64,000 nt of DNA from Cytobacillus firmus (lineage in GTDB: Bacteria > Bacillota > Bacilli > Bacillales > Cytobacillaceae). Shown in pieces: positions 27,010 to 35,103 of the stretch; within the stretch, counting starts at the first letter, position 1, and every line of letters starts with the position of its first letter. A program made the translations under genes and the position numbers. Below the pieces are notes generated by a model. It was not told where the DNA came from. It was given only the letters and a program-made list of their open reading frames with translations, and made no database searches. Where the stretch lies: the NCBI RefSeq assembly GCF_023657595.1, contig NZ_CP098323.1:4674001-4738000 (forward strand), read 5' to 3'.

Positions 27010-28302
27010 TTACTGAGGTATGTTCATGATTCCAATTGCAACCAGGATATTGGCTATGATTCCGACTGCAATGGCACCCACAGGGCCAACCGCAATGCGG
27101 ACAATCGGGCGTCCTGCCGCTTCATTAAGCAAGTAGAAGCCTGCAATAAAGAAGAATCCAAACCCTGGTGCAATCGCATTGGCAGCGTTCGCTCCACCGA
27201 TTAATAGTGCTACTTCCAGAAGCTTGGTCATCGCACTGCGGATATTTTCCCCGGAATTACGGACACCGGGATATTTATCAAGGAATCTTGCAATTGAGCT
27301 TAATAGCATAACTTCAATGAAAATAATAATGACACCGCCGATTAAGGCTACCCAAACATTCGGGGAGAAAAATCCGACGACGAAAATGAGTGTGAATCCG
27401 ACCGGGCTGTATACACCTGTTGCGATCGCTGTACTGGCGACAAGCGGAATAAAGCCGAGCGCACGGGCAGCCGCAGCAATTCCGGCATCTGTTGCTTTGC
27501 CCTCTGCTAATAGATTTAGAGAGATCGGGTCTCCTGCCATAATCCATAGATTCGTAGCAGCTGCAATAAGACCGCCAATAATCATAAAGAACACAACATT
27601 TTTTCTGATTTTAGCCACTTTATCACTGAATACAGCGGCAAGGTCGATGGATGAGCCTTCTTCAGCTTTTTCCTTCATGGCAAAAACAAGCAGGAAGATC
27701 ATTCCTGTAATAAGGGCCATTCCTTCCTGGTTCAGTGTTACTGTCGTGCCTGAAATCGTCAGAACTCCGCTTTCATTCAGCCAGACAGCAAGCTGTCTGA
27801 TCAATGCGGATACGATAAACGTAATAACCCCTTTTTTTACGCTGAATTGCATGGCCACCGCAAGTGCCGGGAATGCCATAAATGTAACGACGACCGGTGT
27901 TCCGACCGCTCCCATAGCTTCAAGGAAATTAAGCGGAAGATAATCGAACAGCTTCACAAAGCCTTCGAGCCCGATTAAAAGCCCTGCTCCATAAGCACCG
28001 CCAATTACTGCCGCAAGCGGGGTTCCCCATTTATTTTTCGGCGTCAGCAAACCGATAATATCTGTTCCCAGCAGGATACTGTGAACGAGGATGATACTCG
28101 CCGAGAGTGTAAAAGGTATTCCAAATCCGATTACAAGTCCGAAACTCATTGCAAAGGCAGTAAAGGCCAGGTCCCTTCTCGTCATTCGCCCTTCCACATG
28201 TTCGGAGACAATTGGACGGAGCCCATCATTAAAAACGGCAATATTCATATTGGCCAAAACAGCAGCAACGGCACCGATCAGGATAATTAATGTCATTTCC
28301 AT
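27010..28302 (-). CDS. yhfT: YhfT-family membrane transporter
   Basis: This 430-residue, very hydrophobic protein has about 11-12 membrane segments. It begins MEMTLIILIGAVAAVLANMNIAVFNDGLRPI and contains Gly-rich loops such as KNKWGTPLAAVIGGAYGAG and the C-terminal PGFGFFFIAGFYLLNEAAGRPIVRIAVGPVG. This matches my recall of the YhfT family, found in php-containing clusters and without a characterised member. GAGGGGGA precedes ATG 28302. It lies 27 bases after yhfU and 30 bases before php. It is the only transporter of the cluster and so is presumed to import the starting substrate, possibly with the small YhfU protein. Confidence 0.82.
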   Translation of the reverse strand: MEMTLIILIGAVAAVLANMNIAVFNDGLRPIVSEHVEGRMTRRDLAFTAFAMSFGLVIGFGIPFTLSASIILVHSILLGTDIIGLLTPKNKWGTPLAAVIGGAYGAGLLIGLEGFVKLFDYLPLNFLEAMGAVGTPVVVTFMAFPALAVAMQFSVKKGVITFIVSALIRQLAVWLNESGVLTISGTTVTLNQEGMALITGMIFLLVFAMKEKAEEGSSIDLAAVFSDKVAKIRKNVVFFMIIGGLIAAATNLWIMAGDPISLNLLAEGKATDAGIAAAARALGFIPLVASTAIATGVYSPVGFTLIFVVGFFSPNVWVALIGGVIIIFIEVMLLSSIARFLDKYPGVRNSGENIRSAMTKLLEVALLIGGANAANAIAPGFGFFFIAGFYLLNEAAGRPIVRIAVGPVGAIAVGIIANILVAIGIMNIPQ

Positions 28303-28329
28303 TTCTTTTTCCCCCTCAATTAAAATGGA

Positions 28330-28689
28330 TTAGCTTTTATTCTTTAAAGCTTTGATAATCATAGGCACTGCGGCTTCTTTGTGGTCAGCTGTAAAACCGA
28401 ATGCTTTCTTCCCTTCGCTGACAGCGGTTACAATTTTCTCCTCAACAGGCTTTTTCCCCGGCATGGAAACTGTCTCGCAGTTTGGCTTGCCGAGAAGGGC
28501 GATCGCCATGGCTAAAGCACCGCCGCCGCCTGTATGGCAGGCTCCTACATAATAATCTGCCTGTCCCGTCTTAACAGCCATCGCTGCTTCCAGATCGGAC
28601 TTGACCATCGTCGTTATGCTGCTATCAATCTCTTTTATTAAGCTCTCAATCTCTTTTTTATCCACCTGTCCGCCAACTACAATTTTCAT
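28330..28689 (-). CDS. yhfU: YhfU-family small protein (DUF2620)
   Basis: The true start is ATG 28689, one base after the stop of the PRD gene (TAAGATG), with GGAGGAAA immediately before. The 119-residue protein begins MKIVVGGQVDKKEI and has a glycine-rich loop YYVGACHTGGGGALAMAIALLG, which looks like a nucleotide- or phosphate-binding turn in a Rossmann-like fold. It resembles the DUF2620/YhfU family. The partner position before yhfT suggests a role with the transporter, much as small IIB-like proteins work with membrane permeases. That is inference; no catalytic residues are known. Confidence 0.8.
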   Translation of the reverse strand: MKIVVGGQVDKKEIESLIKEIDSSITTMVKSDLEAAMAVKTGQADYYVGACHTGGGGALAMAIALLGKPNCETVSMPGKKPVEEKIVTAVSEGKKAFGFTADHKEAAVPMIIKALKNKS

Positions 28690-28690
28690 C

Positions 28691-29065
28691 TTAATTTCCT
28701 CCTTTGTTGATTTGCAGTACATTTGTGTAATGTATAAGCAGAAAATCGATTTCCTCTTGGGGGAGCTGATTCTTCCATTGCTGCTGTACAAAATCGATTT
28801 CCTTCATTGCTGTGGATGCTTCCGGTGACTGTTTGACTTCATCCAGCAGGGCAGGATGCGGAGCCTCCACCTGTTCGCCATTTTCAATTCTCGTCAGAGC
28901 TGTCGGCAAATGGGTGAAAAGCATTTCCGCCCCTTCTATAGCATCCTTTTTCAAGTGTGACTGCAGGTGCATAAAAGCCAATGTCGTTATATCAGCGGCT
29001 ATTGTGCTGACAACTGATGAGCTTAATAGGATATCCATTCTTTCTTGCAGTTGGTTTAGATCCAT
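28691..29065 (-). CDS. yhfY: YhfY-type PRD-domain protein
   Basis: This 124-residue all-helical protein has the layout of a single PTS regulation domain: conserved histidines occur in LAFMHLQSHLKKD and FLLIHYTNVLQINKGG. There is no DNA-binding domain, unlike full antiterminators. GGAGGGAT precedes ATG 29065. It is the first gene of the structural operon, downstream of the candidate operator at 29081-29102, and its stop is one base from the yhfU start. The E. coli cluster has an equivalent PRD-only gene. It may sense phosphorylation state or bind YhfU or YhfZ; no function has been shown that I know of. Confidence 0.78.
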   Translation of the reverse strand: MDLNQLQERMDILLSSSVVSTIAADITTLAFMHLQSHLKKDAIEGAEMLFTHLPTALTRIENGEQVEAPHPALLDEVKQSPEASTAMKEIDFVQQQWKNQLPQEEIDFLLIHYTNVLQINKGGN

Positions 29066-29080
29066 AATTTTAATCCCTCC

Positions 29081-29102
29081 AAAATACAGTATTTAGTATA
29101 TT
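29081..29102. promoter_or_regulatory. Candidate YhfZ operator B, before yhfY
   Basis: AAAATAC-N8-GTATATT on the plus strand, 22 bp. Spacing and arms equal those of site A before yhfZ. It overlaps a TATACT sequence that could be the -10 box of the yhfY-W operon. Confidence 0.6.
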
Positions 29103-29133
29103 AATAGTGCTAAGAAACTAGAACTTCAGTTTC

Positions 29134-30066
29134 TTAATAGTGCGGATATTTTTTCCCTTCCTCTACCAGCATTTGGATCTCTTCCACTTTATTGAACTGG
29201 AGGAGCTCGATTTGTTCCCTGATATTTGTTCTTTCACTTTCAATGACAATGGCTGCTCTGGTTGCTTTTACGGCCAGTTCCTTTGCTCTTTTCGATTTAA
29301 AATCAGAGGAAGCAAACGTTTTTAGTGCTCTCGCTTCATCTGCGTTCCAGACAGCTGCATCAATACTGCCGTTTTTCAGCATATTGAAAAGCTGCATATA
29401 GTCCACCTTTATCAATTCAACCTTGTGTTCTTCACATTCAAGGAGGGTGATATTGGCCTGGTCAGCAGATGAATAGTCAATTCCAATTTTCATGCCATCT
29501 GTAATCTCGCTGTTTTTGCTATCTGAAAAAAAGACTTTATGGGACGTGACATAAGTCTCCGGTCCAAGAGTATGGAGTATTTCCAGGCCATCAAACTCCT
29601 GTACGGCCTCTTCTGCCGCCAGCTGGGACATGATAGCAAAATCGTAGCGCCGGGTTTTTAATGATTCAACCCGCCTTCGGGCTCCTCTCATATAAGCGAG
29701 GCCAGACTTCTTGTTAATCTCTTCAAACCCTTCGACAATGCCAGTCGCCAATCCCTCATACTTGCGGGAATAAGGCAGCGGCATTACGCCCATAACCGGC
29801 CCGATGCCAGCAATCTCATACAGCAGGTTGATGTCCCTTTTTTTCAGAAACGTTCCCAGATGCCCTCTGGATTCAAGCGAGATGGCATGCAGATCCTCCA
29901 GCACCCTTAACGCCCCCTGCACAGTCCCGCGGCCCAGGGATAGCTTGTCTGTAAAATCACTTACCCGGGGGATTCTCTCTCCCTCTGAAAACTGAATAAG
30001 CTCCTTTGCAATAAACTTGGCAGCCAGCCCATTCTTTGAATATAAACTTTCCCAAATACGGCTCAT
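29134..30066 (-). CDS. yhfZ: YhfZ-type transcriptional regulator of the yhf cluster
   Basis: ATG 30066 with AGAGG upstream is the chosen start. The 311-residue protein has an N-terminal winged helix (about 10-75) with ERIPRVSDFTDKLSLGRGTVQGALRVLEDLHAI, a GntR-like recognition arrangement, and a C-terminal domain (about 95-300) that resembles a periplasmic-binding-protein fold, as described for YhfZ. It lies upstream of the yhfY-to-yhfW genes on the same strand with a 68-bp gap. Matching 22-bp inverted repeats stand before yhfZ and before yhfY, which supports autoregulation and control of the pathway. The effector is presumably a pathway intermediate. Confidence 0.85.
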   Translation of the reverse strand: MSRIWESLYSKNGLAAKFIAKELIQFSEGERIPRVSDFTDKLSLGRGTVQGALRVLEDLHAISLESRGHLGTFLKKRDINLLYEIAGIGPVMGVMPLPYSRKYEGLATGIVEGFEEINKKSGLAYMRGARRRVESLKTRRYDFAIMSQLAAEEAVQEFDGLEILHTLGPETYVTSHKVFFSDSKNSEITDGMKIGIDYSSADQANITLLECEEHKVELIKVDYMQLFNMLKNGSIDAAVWNADEARALKTFASSDFKSKRAKELAVKATRAAIVIESERTNIREQIELLQFNKVEEIQMLVEEGKKYPHY

Positions 30067-30091
30067 ATTGTAATACCTCTTTACTTTGATC

Positions 30092-30113
30092 AATATACGG
30101 AAAACTGTATATT
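30092..30113. promoter_or_regulatory. Candidate YhfZ operator A, before yhfZ
   Basis: AATATAC-N8-GTATATT, a perfect inverted repeat of 7-bp arms, 26 bases before the yhfZ start. It pairs with site B at 29081-29102. Confidence 0.65.
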
Positions 30114-30219
30114 ATGAGTGTAGCGTTTTTATTTAAGTAATTCAAGCTAAAGTTTTTTCATTTGTTTGTTTATTTAGTCTATAAAGGATTCATATTTTGT
30201 TAAATTTCTGCTTATGTGA

Positions 30220-30681
30220 TTAAGGTGTCCAATAAGCAATACGGTTACCCGGAACAGCTGCAATTAACCATTCCTCCTCGCCTTGACGGCAACCATCGCC
30301 AGCCTGCCAGCACTCATACATTTCATGAGATCCGTTCACAGATAATATTTTTCCTGATTGAAAAGCTACATACAAATGCGGCATGTTTTCACCTAACCAA
30401 ATATCCACAACTTCCTCATTTAAAAGACTATCTATAGACATGGTATTCTCTTTAATTGTTATAGTCTTTTCATGAAAGTTCACCGCCTGGTCAAAAACTG
30501 TCCATTTAGGATCCTCAATATGAAGCCAGGATTGGGATTGATTAGACGGATGTTTCAAAGAGAAATAGAGATAGAAAGAATCTGGCCCAGCAGATTTTAT
30601 TCTGATGACCATTCCTTTTACAAAGATCTGCTTTAAAGCTGCTTCAGCAAATTCCTTATCTTTTTTATCCAAAGAAACCAT
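30220..30681 (-). CDS. Hypothetical protein of the immunity-like island, 153 residues
   Basis: I do not recognise the family. ATG 30681 follows AGGAGAAG and starts MVSLDKKDKEFAEAALKQIF; the longer reading of the frame runs back into the previous gene and has no binding site. The protein mixes beta strands with acidic loops (GPDSFYLYFSLKHPSNQ, VVDIWLGENMPHLYVAFQSGKILSV) and ends GNRIAYWTP. No signal peptide or membrane segment is visible. It is the last of seven leftward genes at 30.2-35.0 kb, several of which belong to immunity-type families, so an immunity role is possible but only by association. Confidence 0.65.
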   Translation of the reverse strand: MVSLDKKDKEFAEAALKQIFVKGMVIRIKSAGPDSFYLYFSLKHPSNQSQSWLHIEDPKWTVFDQAVNFHEKTITIKENTMSIDSLLNEEVVDIWLGENMPHLYVAFQSGKILSVNGSHEMYECWQAGDGCRQGEEEWLIAAVPGNRIAYWTP

Positions 30682-30719
30682 TTTTCTTCTCCTAAACCAG
30701 TTCACATTCCATCCCCTTA

Positions 30720-31376
30720 CTATATTGTAATAACCCCAACCCACTGGCTTGATTTCGATGCTACTTGAAAGGTGCGATGATCCACCCACTCCGGTTTTCC
30801 TAAAAATCTTCCATAAACGACATGGCTTGGCACCTCTTCAACAAGGACTTCTTCCTTAACCATCAGGCCGCTTTTGTGATAAATTTTGGCCATTAGCTTA
30901 AAGGAAGCAACCGTATGGACTCCGACAACATAGGCAGTGTGTTCTTTATCAGTGCTCTTTTTGGGAGTGCCTTTTAATAAAAACTCTACCGAATACTTGT
31001 GTTCTTTAATTTTTTCAAGAGCATCCTTAACCGGAGTATAATTCCAGCTCTTTTCCTGAAAAACAGGAGAAATAAATTCATTGAATACTCTGCAATACTC
31101 GATATATTTTTCTTCTGGATCACGTAAATCCAAAAATTCCTTTGGATTATATGGGATCTTGATGGTTAAACCATTCTCGATTGTATAGGAATCCACGATG
31201 GTTTCCTTCATATCTGCCAAACAGTAAACCATCAAAGATTCCACTTCATCAGTTAATGCCCCTTGCAAGTAACGGCTTACTATCAGTGAAAAAACATTCG
31301 TCTGGAGATTAAAGCCAACTTCATTCTTCTTTTGTCTATTGGTTGCATCGTGTAGAATAATCTCTTTTAATTCCAC
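30720..31376 (-). CDS. Hypothetical protein of the immunity-like island, 218 residues
   Basis: Translation begins at GTG 31376 behind GAGGGG. The 218-residue product has no signal peptide and no recognised motif. It starts with a basic-acidic helical part (MELKEIILHDATNRQKKNEVGFNL), then alternates strands and helices, and has a central segment LTIKIPYNPKEFLDLRDPEEKYIEYCRVFNEFI. The C-terminal half is beta rich (YVVGVHTVASFKLMAKIYHKSG). It lies 49 bases after the SUKH-type gene and 38 bases before the next gene, consistent with one transcript. I cannot assign a function. Confidence 0.65.
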   Translation of the reverse strand: MELKEIILHDATNRQKKNEVGFNLQTNVFSLIVSRYLQGALTDEVESLMVYCLADMKETIVDSYTIENGLTIKIPYNPKEFLDLRDPEEKYIEYCRVFNEFISPVFQEKSWNYTPVKDALEKIKEHKYSVEFLLKGTPKKSTDKEHTAYVVGVHTVASFKLMAKIYHKSGLMVKEEVLVEEVPSHVVYGRFLGKPEWVDHRTFQVASKSSQWVGVITI

Positions 31377-31425
31377 CTAAATTCCCCTCTGCCTAACGTG
31401 ATCGAAAGAACTCAATATCATAAAT

Positions 31426-31992
31426 TTACTCAAATTCATAAAATATCCTATTTGCTAAATTGTTTTTTCCCTCCAAAATCACTTCCCTAAAAAAGATTTC
31501 CAGATTTTTATAGGATTTCAGGATTTTTTTGGATCTATATTCTATCTCCAATATATTCTCGTTAAGCATATCAATCACATAGTACGTATTTTTCACAAGC
31601 GAATCAGCAAAAATAAAATGATTTTCCGGGGTTCCTTTTTTTCGGTATAAGTCCTGCATAACTTCTAAATCAAATGCCTGGTGAACCTGTTCTTCATAAC
31701 TTAGCCCTCTGTAAGTCTCCGGGCCTATTCCTGACACTCTAAGGATGTCAAATAAGTAACAGCCATTGCAGTTTCTTAGAAATTCTTTATAAACTGATGG
31801 AAAGTGAACCTTTGTTTTTGTTTCATAATCCACGATCGCCTTAAGTAATAGGCCTGGCTGTATGTGGGTATGCCAGCGGCCTTCTCCTAAATGGCCATAT
31901 AGGACAGTATTGGTTCGAAGCTTTTTCTTATCTGTCTCATAGATTTGATCTAATTCTTTTTTTAGAACATCAGCTTTGACTATTTTTGACAT
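31426..31992 (-). CDS. SMI1/KNR4 (SUKH) family protein, probable immunity protein
   Basis: The 188-residue protein shows the SUKH core: an N-terminal helix, then IVDYETKTKVHFPSVYKEFLRNCNGCYLFDILRVSG, where the PSxYKEFLxxxNG pattern is the family hallmark, followed by beta strands ENHFIFADSLVKNTYYVIDM. AAAGGGGA precedes ATG 31992. SUKH proteins commonly neutralise nuclease or deaminase toxins of polymorphic toxin systems. No toxin gene is visible within the window next to it, so it is an orphan immunity-type gene. Its neighbours on both sides are unassigned or YwqG-type proteins on the same strand. Confidence 0.78.
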   Translation of the reverse strand: MSKIVKADVLKKELDQIYETDKKKLRTNTVLYGHLGEGRWHTHIQPGLLLKAIVDYETKTKVHFPSVYKEFLRNCNGCYLFDILRVSGIGPETYRGLSYEEQVHQAFDLEVMQDLYRKKGTPENHFIFADSLVKNTYYVIDMLNENILEIEYRSKKILKSYKNLEIFFREVILEGKNNLANRIFYEFE

Positions 31993-32126
31993 GTTTAATC
32001 CCCTTTTCCGAAAGACTGTATCAATAGGAATTAAATTTTCATTGTTTTAATGTATTATTCGCAAAGGCTCACATTCATAAAAACTTTCAGACTGATAAAC
32101 ATGATACGGGAATGTACCAGGTTCAC

Positions 32127-32933
32127 CTAACAGCAATCCCAATTATAAAGAACATTAGTGAAATTCCTGTTTTTTAAATCTTCTTCTTTTATAAAGAAGT
32201 TTGCAACCCCGCTGTCCCCGAACATCAGGTCAATATCATCGTCCGTATCCGCCTGGAATAGCAGTATGGTATATTCTCCTGTTGGATCACTTTTTTCTCT
32301 CGGATCCTGCTGGGTGAAGTAAGGATAACCGCCTATTTTATGGCCCTCTGCACCTAACTCCTCAAAGTAGAGTTCATGTAAATCTTCATAGTCCGGATGA
32401 TCGATGGATTCGAATAAGTCGATATTGACCATGTCCTCAAAACGGAAGTCATCAGCAGGTACAGGAGCGATCTTAAGCTGGAAACTCATCTTTGCTTCCT
32501 GGACTATCGGATCATATTCATTACTTAAATCAGGTACATACGAAAAGTCTGTCACCAGGTCTTCCTCATCTTTTACAATACTTGGATGATAAATAACCCG
32601 GAAGTTTCTTTGAGCAGTCGGGTTATCAAAATCAAGCCCGTACACATCATCAGCCGGCGAGAGATAGAATTGAAGAATCCCGCTTTCAGGCAACGGCTCA
32701 ATGCGGGGAACTTCTTCGAAATTAATCTGTGCAAATAGATTCATATAATTCCCCTGCTCATCCTTTGGGTGATCGCTCAACTTTGGAAGGTAGGGATGTC
32801 CTCCAAACTTACTTTCAAAAAGGGTGGTCTCCCCTCTTTCTGCTTGGATACTGACAAACGGTTTAGCTGTTTTTTCTAATTCGGCCCGATATTTTTCAAA
32901 TTCCTTCGGCAGCTTTAATACTAAACTGGTCAT
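32127..32933 (-). CDS. YwqG-family protein (DUF1963)
   Basis: The 268-residue, very acidic protein matches the YwqG/DUF1963 pattern: KFGGHPYLPKLSDHPKDEQGNYMNLFAQINFEEVP near the N-terminus, ESGILQFYLSPADDVYGLDF in the middle, and GHKIGGYPYFTQQDPRE with LLFQADTDDDIDLMFGDSGVANFFIKEEDL at the end. AGGAGGAT precedes ATG 32933. B. subtilis ywqG lies in the ywq toxin-immunity neighbourhood. The biochemical role of the family is unknown, and the repeated presence beside toxin and immunity genes suggests defence or protection. It is part of the leftward island, 33 bases after the preceding gene. Confidence 0.82.
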   Translation of the reverse strand: MTSLVLKLPKEFEKYRAELEKTAKPFVSIQAERGETTLFESKFGGHPYLPKLSDHPKDEQGNYMNLFAQINFEEVPRIEPLPESGILQFYLSPADDVYGLDFDNPTAQRNFRVIYHPSIVKDEEDLVTDFSYVPDLSNEYDPIVQEAKMSFQLKIAPVPADDFRFEDMVNIDLFESIDHPDYEDLHELYFEELGAEGHKIGGYPYFTQQDPREKSDPTGEYTILLFQADTDDDIDLMFGDSGVANFFIKEEDLKNRNFTNVLYNWDCC

Positions 32934-32966
32934 AAGATTCTATCCTCCTAATTCTATTCAATCCAC

Positions 32967-33389
32967 CTATTTAGTCTCTTCTGTTAAAATTTCATCCATA
33001 TATTCCTTTAATTCTATGCTTATTTCTTCCGGCGATTCATCCAGGAGCTCTCCGGCCACTTTGGAACCAGGGAATTTCCGTAAGACTGGCATGCCTAAAA
33101 GGATGCGTTCGCATTCCCAAATTTTAATAATCTTTAAGTCTATGAGGTCACCGTTCTTGTCAGTAAATCCTACTGAAATGGAGGAACTGTATCCAGGCTG
33201 AAAGACATCATTGCCCTCTTGGTCAAAGGCAGCTTCCAATTTGAGGCCTTTCTTTGAAAAAGCGGTTTTATGCTCTTTTTGGAGTCTTTCAGCCTGTTCT
33301 TTGAGTTTCTGTTCAATATCTTCAATCTTCGTTTTTAACTGTGGGGTAAAGTCTTTATCCTGAATTCTCATACCATCAGCTACTCTCAT
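32967..33389 (-). CDS. Hypothetical protein of the immunity-like island, 140 residues
   Basis: The start is uncertain: ATG 33389 and ATG 33371 are both in frame and neither has a clear ribosome binding site. The protein begins with a charged coiled-coil segment (TPQLKTKIEDIEQKLKEQAERLQKEHK), then has a beta-rich part with SSISVGFTDKNGDLIDLKIIKIWECERILLG, and ends in an acidic helix. Proteins of this design, a short coiled coil followed by a sheet with an IKIWE phrase, recur in Bacillus immunity-like loci in my recollection, but no family name is given with confidence. It lies 33 bases upstream of the YwqG-type gene. Confidence 0.62.
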   Translation of the reverse strand: MRVADGMRIQDKDFTPQLKTKIEDIEQKLKEQAERLQKEHKTAFSKKGLKLEAAFDQEGNDVFQPGYSSSISVGFTDKNGDLIDLKIIKIWECERILLGMPVLRKFPGSKVAGELLDESPEEISIELKEYMDEILTEETK

Positions 33390-33410
33390 TATTCTTTAAA
33401 AAAGCTCAAC

Positions 33411-33773
33411 TCACCGATACTGCTCTTTAAAAATCAGCTTAAACTTGGGCCTTAACGTTATTTCTATAATGTTTTCATATAAATCTGATTCACCATGAAA
33501 CAATCGAATGATCGCATATTCCTTTTCGTCCGCGGCAATTTCTATTTTCCTTACAGATAGCAGCTTCATATAGGAAAGAACTTCATTAGAGTTTTTTTCT
33601 TTTACATCCATTATAAATTCATCATAAAAAGGAGATAGCCTGACCTCCATTACTTCATTTTCGTTTTCAAAAATAAAAGATGAAGTGTCATAATAAAAAT
33701 TCTCCGTCTCATCTTTTCTCCCCGGCAATGATTCAAACACCGATATTAGGTCAGCTTCTTCTGGAATCTCCAT
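33411..33773 (-). CDS. Hypothetical acidic protein, 120 residues
   Basis: AAAGGAGG eight bases before ATG 33773 makes this a secure gene. The small acidic product is beta rich (FYYDTSSFIFENENEVMEVRLSPFYDEFIMDVKEK) and ends IEITLRPKFKLIFKEQYR. There is no signal peptide, membrane helix or metal motif. The family is not recognised. Size, acidity and position, immediately after the LRR-type gene and before the coiled-coil gene, are those of a small immunity protein; this is association only. Confidence 0.65.
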   Translation of the reverse strand: MEIPEEADLISVFESLPGRKDETENFYYDTSSFIFENENEVMEVRLSPFYDEFIMDVKEKNSNEVLSYMKLLSVRKIEIAADEKEYAIIRLFHGESDLYENIIEITLRPKFKLIFKEQYR

Positions 33774-33801
33774 GATTAAAACCTCCTTTCAAAAACAGCT
33801 A

Positions 33802-34977
33802 TTACCATTCCCTCCACTCCTCTGTGATGTCCCCGTCAAACTCCAAACCCGCTATGCCTGCAGCTTCCATAATGTATTCACAGAGCTCTTCTCTTTCAAG
33901 TGTTTCAATAAAGTAATCATACTTTTCATTTAGCTTGTTCAGCTTTAGAGTCACTTGTTTTACATATTTCTTGATCTCTTTTTCCGTCAATCCGCTATCT
34001 TGGGTCAGATTTTTCATAAACGAATCAAGAACCTTATTGGCAGCTCTTATATTTTCTTTTGTGAACAGATCATCACCATCTGCCATTCTCGTTTCCCACT
34101 CTTTTGTAGGCAGAGCCAGATCCCCCAGCTTCATATCCTTTTCCGGATCCCTATTCTTAATTTTCTGCTTGGTGTAATACACTTCCTCAATGTTTTCACA
34201 CACAGAGAGATCGCCATCTTGTACATGCGTATCGGGAAAGATAACAGCCTTCAGCTTAGGCAGATTTTCAGTAAAGCGAATTGAGGGTATATCCCCACAA
34301 TTAATCAGCTTTAATTGTTCCAAATGCATCAACTCACCAATAGATGAAAAATCTTCAACCCCCTTGCAGCTCTCAAACTCCACATCAATCAGCGGAGCCT
34401 TCACTTTGCGAAGCGCACTAACATCTTTTAAACTCCTAAGATAATTCAACTGAAGCATTTGCAGGCTCACTATCTCTTGGATTCCTTCAAGTGTGACAAT
34501 ATTTGATTGTGTTAAAATAAGCTCTTTTAAGCTTTTTAACCCACTAAATTCAGTGAGATTCCTGGCTTTCGGCTTATAGCTCCACAGCTGGGCTCTGGTT
34601 AGCTTACTTAATTCATTCAGTCCGGCCGTTTTACTCGGCAGTTGCCCGTATACTTCTTGCAGATTCTTAAGTTCTCCTATTTTAAAAACATTTTTAGTGG
34701 TTGTTTCATTTATCGATAGAATCCTTAGGTCCCTTAAGCTATAGATGCCGCTCAAGTCTTTTATAAAAGAATTAAAAACATCCAAATGTTCAATACCCGG
34801 GCATTCATTCAAAAAATAAACATCTGGAGAATCAAAATCTGACACACCCACATGTTTAATGCTATGTTTATTGATATATTCCACACTCTCATTTATAGCG
34901 GCCGGATTTTCAAAGATTACCTTCTCTCCAGTTTCACTCCTGCGGATATAGACATTCCCTTCATAATAAAATGGCAT
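33802..34977 (-). CDS. Leucine-rich-repeat protein, immunity-like
   Basis: The 391-residue protein holds about eight irregular leucine-rich repeats between residues 40 and 260, with phrases such as LRDLRILSINET, LKNLQEVYGQLPS, LKSLKELILTQSNIVTLEGIQ and LMHLEQLKLINCGDI. The C-terminal 90 residues form a separate helical domain (FTKENIRAANKVLDSFMKNL to GITEEWREW-like acidic end). AAGAGG precedes ATG 34977. No export signal is present, so it acts in the cytoplasm. It is the first gene of the leftward island. Similar LRR proteins occur among immunity genes of Bacillus polymorphic toxins, where they may bind a toxin by the repeat face. Confidence 0.72.
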   Translation of the reverse strand: MPFYYEGNVYIRRSETGEKVIFENPAAINESVEYINKHSIKHVGVSDFDSPDVYFLNECPGIEHLDVFNSFIKDLSGIYSLRDLRILSINETTTKNVFKIGELKNLQEVYGQLPSKTAGLNELSKLTRAQLWSYKPKARNLTEFSGLKSLKELILTQSNIVTLEGIQEIVSLQMLQLNYLRSLKDVSALRKVKAPLIDVEFESCKGVEDFSSIGELMHLEQLKLINCGDIPSIRFTENLPKLKAVIFPDTHVQDGDLSVCENIEEVYYTKQKIKNRDPEKDMKLGDLALPTKEWETRMADGDDLFTKENIRAANKVLDSFMKNLTQDSGLTEKEIKKYVKQVTLKLNKLNEKYDYFIETLEREELCEYIMEAAGIAGLEFDGDITEEWREW

Positions 34978-35050
34978 ATGTATACCTCTTTTTCATTTAA
35001 CTTACTGCATACTATAGAATTTCTCCGCCGCCATCCATTTTTCCTATCAA

Positions 35051-35079
35051 CAAAAAAAGAGCTGCTATAAAAGCAGCCC
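35051..35079 (-). terminator. Terminator of the soluble chemoreceptor gene
   Basis: On the minus strand an 8-bp stem GGGCTGCT/AGCAGCTC (one wobble) with a 5-base loop is followed by TTTTTTT, 25 bases past the stop. Confidence 0.85.
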
Positions 35080-35103
35080 CATCATAACGTTTTATACGTT
35101 TTC

